DNA of 12,969 nt from Afipia sp. (GTDB lineage: Bacteria > Pseudomonadota > Alphaproteobacteria > Rhizobiales > Xanthobacteraceae): NCBI GenBank assembly GCA_020056155.1, contig JAGVII010000695.1, positions 1-12,969 on the forward strand. Direction: 5' to 3'. The position numbers were made by a program, and so were the translations under genes. The notes beneath the pieces are model-generated. The model made no database searches and was not told the origin of the DNA. It saw only the letters and a list, made by a program, of their open reading frames with translations. Shown here piece by piece: positions 7,327 to 12,969 of this stretch (within the stretch, counting starts at the first letter, position 1; each line of letters opens with the position of its first letter).

Positions 7327-8151
7327 TCAGCTTCCAGCGTAGCGCGCCGTAACCAGATTCAAGTCGAACGCCTCTTTCTCCGTGAGCCAGCGGATGTTCT
7401 TGCTCGCCGTCATTGCCTGCATGATCGACGGCGAAACACCCATCCGCGTCATGTAGTCGAGAATGATGCCGGTGGTTTGCTGGGTTCGCGCCACGAGATC
7501 ACTCGCAGACTCTTCACTCCGCGAGGACGTGCTGGTGAACTGGTGCACGCCGAGCGCTGACCGCGGCATGGCTTCGCGGACCTTGCCGCCCGCGAAAACG
7601 AACACGCAGGCGCTGGCGCAGCGCGCAGGCTGAGGACGCCCGCCGGAATCGACCCTCCCCACCACCGTCGTCAGTCCGCGTGAACGGACCACCGCGCCCA
7701 TAATCAAACCCTGATCGAGCGAGCCGCCTGGCGACGACAGAAAGATCACATCTCCGCTGGTCAGCCTGGCTTCATCGAGCCGGTCGCGAAACCAGCTTGC
7801 GGCGGCCGGTCCGATCCGTCCCTCGATGGCGAGCCCCTTGCGGCCGTCCGTCAGGCTGACAGCCGATGCCGTCATGCTGGGGGAACCCAAAAAGTCTTTC
7901 CAGTAGGACCACGCCCCCGGCGACGAGATATCCCGATAAGCGGGAATGAGGACACCCGCCAACAAAAGGCCCGCGAAGACGATTGACGCCAGCGTGCCGG
8001 AGCCACGCCAGCGTCCTGCTTGAGGCGGTAGCGGCGGGGGGTGTTGCGCTTGATCCGGCGCCCTGGACTGTTGTGGCGCCGACGGCTCGCCCCACGGCCG
8101 CAAGGGGCCGCCGGCCGATGGCGTCGACGGAGGTTCGTTCTTGGGAATCAT
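7327..8151 (-). CDS. Membrane-anchored ClpP/SppA-fold serine hydrolase-like protein
   Basis: A 274-aa protein, probably with its catalytic part in the periplasm. A proline-rich cytoplasmic stretch (1-48) precedes one membrane segment (about 53-70). The rest has the ClpP/crotonase pattern: SSPGGSLDQGLIMG (139-152, like ClpP's NSPGGSVTAGL), CASACVFVFAGG (178-189) with candidate nucleophile Ser180, and GVHQF with His203, 23 residues later, close to the Ser-His distance in ClpP. It resembles the poorly described COG3904-type periplasmic proteins. A third catalytic residue cannot be assigned by eye. I chose the ATG at 8151, with a weak GGA 7 nt upstream; a TTG four codons earlier (8163) is the alternative. 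It is divergent from arsR, and no Clp ATPase is nearby. Confidence 0.78.
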   Translation of the reverse strand: MIPKNEPPSTPSAGGPLRPWGEPSAPQQSRAPDQAQHPPPLPPQAGRWRGSGTLASIVFAGLLLAGVLIPAYRDISSPGAWSYWKDFLGSPSMTASAVSLTDGRKGLAIEGRIGPAAASWFRDRLDEARLTSGDVIFLSSPGGSLDQGLIMGAVVRSRGLTTVVGRVDSGGRPQPARCASACVFVFAGGKVREAMPRSALGVHQFTSTSSRSEESASDLVARTQQTTGIILDYMTRMGVSPSIMQAMTASKNIRWLTEKEAFDLNLVTARYAGS

Positions 8152-8320
8152 GGGTGGGTCCAAAATGCGCTTTCTTACTCTACGACGTCCGCAACATGGC
8201 GTCCGGCGAACAGGCGTCCGGTCTCAGTGCGCGTCCGGGTTGTCCCTCATAAATGTGGGCCGCCAATGAGGCAGCAAGTCCGACGAACAGACGCAGGTGA
8301 CGCGCTGACAGCTTCCCACA

Positions 8321-8348
8321 TTGACATGCAGTAATTTTACTGCATATT
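8321..8348 (+). promoter_or_regulatory. Promoter of arsR with embedded operator
   Basis: TTGACA (8321-8326) is a perfect -35 hexamer. CATATT (8343-8348), 16 bp further, is a 4-of-6 match to the -10 consensus. Between and overlapping them is the 8-bp perfect inverted repeat ATGCAGTA-ATTT-TACTGCAT (8326-8345). A repressor bound there would block polymerase. The predicted transcription start, about 7 nt after the -10, falls at 8355-8356, on the GTG start codon itself. Confidence 0.65.
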
Positions 8349-8355
8349 TGGCCGC

Positions 8356-8646
8356 GTGACTGACGACGAACTCGACTTGGTCTTCAAGGCTTTCGGCGAT
8401 CCGACCCGGAGACGCATCCTCGATCTTCTCCGAGAGCGCCCCGAGCGGTCATTGTTCGAGATCTGCGCCTCATCCTTCGCGGCAGATGGCAAGAGCCTGT
8501 CTCGACAAACGATTTCCCAGCACCTCGACATGCTGGAAAGGGCCGGATTGATCACAATCGCATGGAAGGGGCGGACCAAGACCCACTCCTTGAATGCCGC
8601 ACCCATGCGAGTCGCGACCGGTCTGTGGCTCAAGAAGTACCTCTAG
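8356..8646 (+). CDS. ArsR-family winged-helix transcriptional repressor
   Basis: A 96-aa ArsR/SmtB-type regulator. FKAFGDPTRRRILDLL (10-25) is the family's first conserved helix region. The recognition helix-turn-helix is LSRQTISQHLDMLERAGLI (48-66), followed by the wing (ITIAWKGRTKTHSL). The metal-binding CxC motif of classic ArsR is absent; there is only Cys37 (LFEICASS), so the ligand need not be a metal. The GTG at 8356 has no ribosome-binding site, which agrees with the upstream promoter placing the transcript start on this codon (leaderless). The stop overlaps the ribosome-binding region of the next gene. It probably represses itself and the downstream VOC gene through the palindrome at 8326-8345. 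Confidence 0.9.
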   Translation: MTDDELDLVFKAFGDPTRRRILDLLRERPERSLFEICASSFAADGKSLSRQTISQHLDMLERAGLITIAWKGRTKTHSLNAAPMRVATGLWLKKYL

Positions 8647-8660
8647 GAAGGGCATTCACC

Positions 8661-9047
8661 ATGCGGATCTATGTGACCAGCGTCGCTGTCGATAACCAAG
8701 CCGAGGCTTTGACGTTCTACACCGACAAACTCGGCTTCAAGGTAAAGCACGACATTCCCCTCGGATCTCATCGCTGGCTGACGGTTGTGTCGCAAGAGGA
8801 CCCCGAGGGAACGGAATTACTGCTCGAGCCGAGTGAGCATCCGGCCGTCAAACCGTACAAGGACGCTCTCGTCAAAGACGGAATTCCCGCAGTGTCATTC
8901 CAGGTTCAGGATTTGAATGCGGAGTTTGCCAGGCTTCGCGAGCGTGGGGTCATGTTCACGGTCGAGCCGATGGATGCAGGAACCGTGCGAATGGCGGTTC
9001 TGGACGACACCTGCGGAAATCTCGTCCAGTTGGTCGAAATGAAATGA
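8661..9047 (+). CDS. Small VOC/glyoxalase-bleomycin-resistance-type protein
   Basis: A 128-aa single-domain VOC protein; such domains usually pair to make a metal site. ALTFYTDKLGFKV (16-28), GTELLLEP (50-57) and LDDTCGNLVQLVE (114-126) are the standard landmarks, with Glu126 at the usual last metal-ligand position. The usual first histidine near residue 5 is not there, so metal binding may differ. The ATG at 8661 has AGGAAGG about 9 nt upstream, starting at the arsR stop; the frame open from 8562 overlaps arsR and is not coding. ArsR-VOC gene pairs are a common arrangement, which suggests a repressor-controlled detoxification or resistance function whose substrate is unknown. Confidence 0.9.
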   Translation: MRIYVTSVAVDNQAEALTFYTDKLGFKVKHDIPLGSHRWLTVVSQEDPEGTELLLEPSEHPAVKPYKDALVKDGIPAVSFQVQDLNAEFARLRERGVMFTVEPMDAGTVRMAVLDDTCGNLVQLVEMK

Positions 9048-9052
9048 GATCA

Positions 9053-9077
9053 ATGAAAACGGAGAGCAAAGCCTCCG
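9053..9077 (-). terminator. Probable intrinsic terminator of pyrG
   Basis: On the minus strand, CGGAG (9077-9073) pairs with CTCCG (9064-9060). A GC/GC extension closes a TTT loop with one bulged T. TTTTCATT follows directly. It lies about 40 nt after the pyrG stop and in the gap between the convergent VOC and pyrG genes. The stem is short, so strength is uncertain. Confidence 0.5.
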
Positions 9078-9116
9078 CCTGATCCAGTCCATCGATCGCG
9101 GCAGCTGACGTCCGGC

Positions 9117-10754
<1,638 letters not shown>

Positions 10755-10781
10755 CTACCTTTAGCTCCGCCGGTGTGATTC

Positions 10782-10828
10782 GCAAAACGAAACCCACGCG
10801 CGCACCGGAAAACCGACGCGCTGTGGGT
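10782..10828 (-). terminator. Terminator or attenuator hairpin between secG and pyrG
   Basis: Two stem segments, ACCCAC/GTGGGT (10792-10797 with 10823-10828) and GCGCG/CGCGC (10798-10802 with 10817-10821), are separated by one bulged base. They are capped by CGG-AAAA-CCG (10806-10815). Reading on the minus strand, the stem is followed at once by TTTCGTTTTG. This is a good intrinsic-terminator shape 34 nt upstream of the pyrG ATG. That leaves little room for a promoter after it, so it could end secG transcripts or act as an attenuator in the pyrG leader. Confidence 0.6.
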
Positions 10829-10874
10829 GACCCTGATATGGAAGTTCAGTCAGTGACTTGGAAGGCAATTCTCA

Positions 10875-10920
10875 GATGTGCAGACAAGCGGCTCGCGCAT
10901 GACTGCACATCATTTGTCTG
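10875..10920. repeat. Overlapping inverted repeats just after secG
   Basis: GATGTGCAG (10875-10883) pairs perfectly with CTGCACATC (10903-10911). CAGACAA (10881-10887) pairs perfectly with TTGTCTG (10914-10920). The two stems share bases 10881-10883, so they cannot both form fully. They begin 2 bp after the secG stop. No T tract follows, so this is more likely a 3'-end stabiliser or a relic than a terminator. Confidence 0.5.
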
Positions 10921-10921
10921 A

Positions 10922-11314
10922 TTACTTCGACTGCGGAGCCTGCGGCGCGGCCGGAGCCGAAGGTGCAGCCGGCGCTTCCGGCTTCTTGAGCGAGTCAAGC
11001 AGACCACCGACCGGCACCTGCGGCGCGCTGCCCGGCTGCGAGATCGGTGCCGGGCTGGTGGTCGAGTTGATGATAGATGCCGGCGTGCGCTCGTAGTTGG
11101 CAAGCCACGACAGGAACAGGCTGGTCACGAAGAAGCCGGCCGCCAGAATCGCGGTGGTGCGGGTGAGCAGATTGGTCGTACCGCGGCTGGACATGAAGCC
11201 ACCGCCGCCACCGCCGCCGATGCCGAGACCGCCGCCTTCGGAGCGCTGCAGCAGCACGACGCCGATCAGGCCGAGCACAAGCATGAGATGGATGACGATA
11301 ATGACGGTCTGCAT
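10922..11314 (-). CDS. secG: Preprotein translocase subunit SecG
   Basis: Small inner-membrane subunit of the SecYEG channel that assists SecA-driven export. The 130-aa protein has the two expected membrane segments (about 2-22 and 53-71). The conserved LLQRSEGGGLG (21-31) and a run of glycines (33-39) lie between them in the cytoplasmic loop. The C-terminal tail (about 85-130) is rich in proline and alanine, ending PAAPQAPQSK, a typical alphaproteobacterial extension. GGAAGG lies 5 nt before the ATG at 11314. It sits between tpiA and pyrG on the same strand, with hairpins in both flanking gaps. Confidence 0.95.
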   Translation of the reverse strand: MQTVIIVIHLMLVLGLIGVVLLQRSEGGGLGIGGGGGGGFMSSRGTTNLLTRTTAILAAGFFVTSLFLSWLANYERTPASIINSTTSPAPISQPGSAPQVPVGGLLDSLKKPEAPAAPSAPAAPQAPQSK

Positions 11315-11403
11315 TGTTACCTTCCGTCACAAGCCTTTGGCGCCGGCAGCCGGTCGCATCGAAGCTTGCGGGGGTTGAAGTTGCGCGGTCTGTACACGAT
11401 TGC

Positions 11404-11422
11404 GGGGGTAATTGTCACCCCC
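11404..11422. repeat. Hairpin between tpiA and secG
   Basis: GGGGGT (11404-11409) and ACCCCC (11417-11422) pair perfectly around a 7-nt loop, 28 nt past the tpiA stop. A second stem, CCGAC/GTCGG (11421-11425 with 11434-11438), overlaps it by two bases. No T run follows on the minus strand, so termination is not assured and secG may be read through from tpiA. Confidence 0.4.
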
Positions 11423-11450
11423 GACGGACGGCTGTCGGCCTGATCGCCAT

Positions 11451-12206
11451 TTAGGGGCACGCGGCGGCAATCGCAAGGAAATCAACCGCTTTGAGGCTGG
11501 CGCCACCCACCAGAGCACCATCCACGTTCGCCACCGCCATCAGTTCGGCTGCATTGGAGGGCTTGACCGAGCCTCCGTAGAGAATCCGGACAGAATCGCC
11601 CTCACCGCTGAACCGATTTTTCAGCCGATCGCGGATAAGCTTATGGACTTCCTCGACATCTTTGGTCGTCGGGGTCCGCCCGGTTCCGATCGCCCAGACC
11701 GGCTCATAGGCGACGACCAGATTGGCGGAGGTCGCCCCGTCAGGAACCGACCCGGCGACCTGACGGCTGACCACATCCAGCGTTTGCCCGGCGTCACGTT
11801 CGGCCTGCGTCTCGCCGACGCAGACGATGGCGACAAGCCCTGCACGCCATGCGGCTTCGGCCTTGCTACGGACGAGCGCGTCGGTTTCGTGGTGGTCGGT
11901 GCGGCGTTCGGAATGTCCGACGATGATGGCAGTCGCGCCTGCGTCCGCCAGCATCTCGGCGGAAATATCGCCGGTATGTGCGCCGGAGGCTGCCGGGTGG
12001 CAGTCCTGCGCGCCGATTGCGACTTTCGATCCGATCACCACCGCGGCGGACGTGAACAGCAGCGTCGCGGGCGGGCAAATCAGAAGATCGGCCTTGCGCC
12101 AGACTTTTTCGGCGCCCTGCCCGATAGCGGCAAGCTCATTCACCGCGGCCTTGAGGCCGTTCATCTTCCAGTTCCCGGCGATCAGGGGGCGTCGCTTGTC
12201 GGTCAT
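11451..12206 (-). CDS. tpiA: Triose-phosphate isomerase
   Basis: Interconverts dihydroxyacetone phosphate and glyceraldehyde 3-phosphate in central carbon metabolism. The 251-aa protein is full length. Catalytic residues are all present: Asn12 and Lys14 (GNWKMNG), His98 (IVGHSERR) and Glu168 ([11 protein letters not shown]). The phosphate-binding loops follow: GTGRTPT, YGGSV (210-214) and LVGGASL (232-238). I chose the ATG at 12206 because the family motif begins within ten residues. The frame is open to 12299, but that extra 31-residue stretch is unrelated to the family. The ribosome-binding site is weak (GAGA about 8 nt upstream). It is divergent from the PpiD-like gene across 229 bp. Confidence 0.97.
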   Translation of the reverse strand: MTDKRRPLIAGNWKMNGLKAAVNELAAIGQGAEKVWRKADLLICPPATLLFTSAAVVIGSKVAIGAQDCHPAASGAHTGDISAEMLADAGATAIIVGHSERRTDHHETDALVRSKAEAAWRAGLVAIVCVGETQAERDAGQTLDVVSRQVAGSVPDGATSANLVVAYEPVWAIGTGRTPTTKDVEEVHKLIRDRLKNRFSGEGDSVRILYGGSVKPSNAAELMAVANVDGALVGGASLKAVDFLAIAAACP

Positions 12207-12340
12207 CGTTGATCTCGCATGACAATTGTTCGGTAATCGGCCGATCTGCGCTAGCAGAGGGCTTCTGCGGAAGCCAGTTCCATTGCCTGGTTTCCACATT
12301 GCGGATCGTTAACCGCGCTGATGCGCCGCCGACAGCATGG

Positions 12341-12369
12341 TTGCTAGGGAACCGCCACCTCTTTATATG
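12341..12369 (+). promoter_or_regulatory. Candidate promoter of the PpiD-like gene
   Basis: TTGCTA (12341-12346) and TATATG (12364-12369) are each 4-of-6 matches to the -35 and -10 consensus with a 17-bp spacer. They lie about 65 bp upstream of the ATG at 12436. The surrounding 12360-12370 patch is the most AT-rich part of the tpiA/ppiD intergenic region. I found no convincing promoter for tpiA on the other strand. Confidence 0.35.
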
Positions 12370-12435
12370 TTGGCGAAACAACGCGGTAACGCCTGTGTGG
12401 CGAACCGCCCCACCCCCGAACATCAAGTTGGACCC

Positions 12436-12969
12436 ATGCTCCGAGGAATGCGTAAAGCCTCATCGAATTGGCTCGGCAAGGCGGTTATGTCCGTCCTGTT
12501 CGGCGTGCTGATCATCAGTTTCGGTGTCTGGGGTATCGCCGACATCTTCAAGGGATTCGGACAGTCGTCTCTCGCCAAGGTCGGCAGCACCGAAATCACC
12601 ACCGAGCAATTCCGAAACCTGTTCACCGACAGGGTGCAGCAGATCGGCCGCCGCTTCGGCCGGCCGCTGACGATGGAGCAGGCGCGCAACTTCGGTTTAG
12701 ACCGCCAGGTGCTGCAGGACGTTATCTCCGACGCCGCGCTGGATGAGACCGCGCGCCGCATGGGTCTCGGACAGTCCGACGCCGACATTGTGCGCGCCAT
12801 TCAGAACGAGCCTGCCTTCAAGGGTCTCGACGGCAAGTTCGAGCATGAGCGTTTTCTGCAGACGATCCGTCAGTCGGGCTACACCGAGCAGCGCTACATC
12901 GCCGAGCAGCGTAAAACCGCGACGCGCCGCCAGTTGACCGGGACGATCGTTGCCGGCCTCGAGCCGCCG
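12436..12969 (+). CDS. ppiD: SurA N-terminal domain / PpiD-type membrane peptidylprolyl isomerase, partial
   Basis: The first 178 codons of a longer gene, open to the window edge. It encodes a membrane-anchored periplasmic folding factor: a short basic cytoplasmic N-terminus (MLRGMRKASSNWLGK), one membrane segment (about 16-36, VMSVLFGVLIISFGVWGIAD) and then a SurA-N/PpiD-like chaperone region. This region contains LAKVGSTEITTEQFRNLF (46-63), LDRQVLQDVI and FEHERFLQTIRQSGYTEQRY. The parvulin isomerase domain would lie beyond the edge and cannot be checked. Full-length relatives are about 600-630 aa. The start at 12436 fits the typical alphaproteobacterial MLRG/IRKAS opening but lacks a strong ribosome-binding site. 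An ATG at 12448 has GAGGA too close to be used. Confidence 0.88.
   Translation, partial: MLRGMRKASSNWLGKAVMSVLFGVLIISFGVWGIADIFKGFGQSSLAKVGSTEITTEQFRNLFTDRVQQIGRRFGRPLTMEQARNFGLDRQVLQDVISDAALDETARRMGLGQSDADIVRAIQNEPAFKGLDGKFEHERFLQTIRQSGYTEQRYIAEQRKTATRRQLTGTIVAGLEPP

Noticed and set aside
6896..8151. PAAR-like gene plus ClpP-like gene as a type VI effector/immunity pair
   Set aside because: The PAAR protein has a Sec signal and no toxin extension, the genes are convergent with a palindrome between them, and no type VI components are present.
12207..12299. N-terminal extension of tpiA to a start at 12299
   Set aside because: The extra 31 residues do not belong to the family, and the conserved GNWKMNG lies at residues 11-17 from the ATG at 12206.

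Overview
The window is GC-rich chromosomal DNA from an alphaproteobacterium. It is most likely a member of the Bradyrhizobium/Rhodopseudomonas/Afipia/Nitrobacter group (Nitrobacteraceae). This assignment rests on the protein sequences, on the neighbourhood tpiA-secG-pyrG-kdsA-eno, and on intergenic palindromes that I recall as common in those genomes. It was made by reading, not by a search.

A housekeeping backbone lies on the minus strand, read from right to left: tpiA (triose-phosphate isomerase), secG (Sec translocon subunit), pyrG (CTP synthase), kdsA (Kdo-8-phosphate synthase) and eno (enolase). At the right edge, divergent from tpiA, a membrane-anchored SurA/PpiD-type chaperone gene starts and runs off the window. 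Divergent from eno is queF, a queuosine biosynthesis gene.

Less conserved genes are placed between the backbone genes. (1) Positions 50-1174 hold a CaiB/BaiF-type CoA-transferase downstream of eno. (2) Positions 3289-4464 hold an MFS exporter-like gene, convergent with queF. (3) Positions 5532-6744 hold a NIPSNAP gene followed by a large VOC/glyoxalase-like gene. (4) Positions 6896-7216 hold a small PAAR-like protein with a Sec signal peptide and no histidine. (5) Positions 7327-8151 hold a membrane-anchored ClpP-fold protein. (6) Positions 8356-9047 hold an ArsR-family repressor and a VOC protein. The repressor has a palindrome inside its promoter and appears to be translated from a leaderless GTG.

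No gene-free stretch exceeds 300 bases. The longest gaps are 12207-12435 and 8152-8355, both divergent promoter regions, and 10749-10921. The gaps contain several strong inverted repeats. Three resemble dispersed repeats (3215-3237, 5448-5529, 7229-7287). Others look like intrinsic terminators of eno and pyrG, a terminator or attenuator hairpin in front of pyrG, and a plus-strand terminator opposite the MFS leader.

I see no tRNA, rRNA, CRISPR array, transposase or integrase. No complete novel multigene system is evident. The most unusual items are the exported orphan PAAR-like protein, the compact ArsR promoter/operator and the pyrG leader hairpin.
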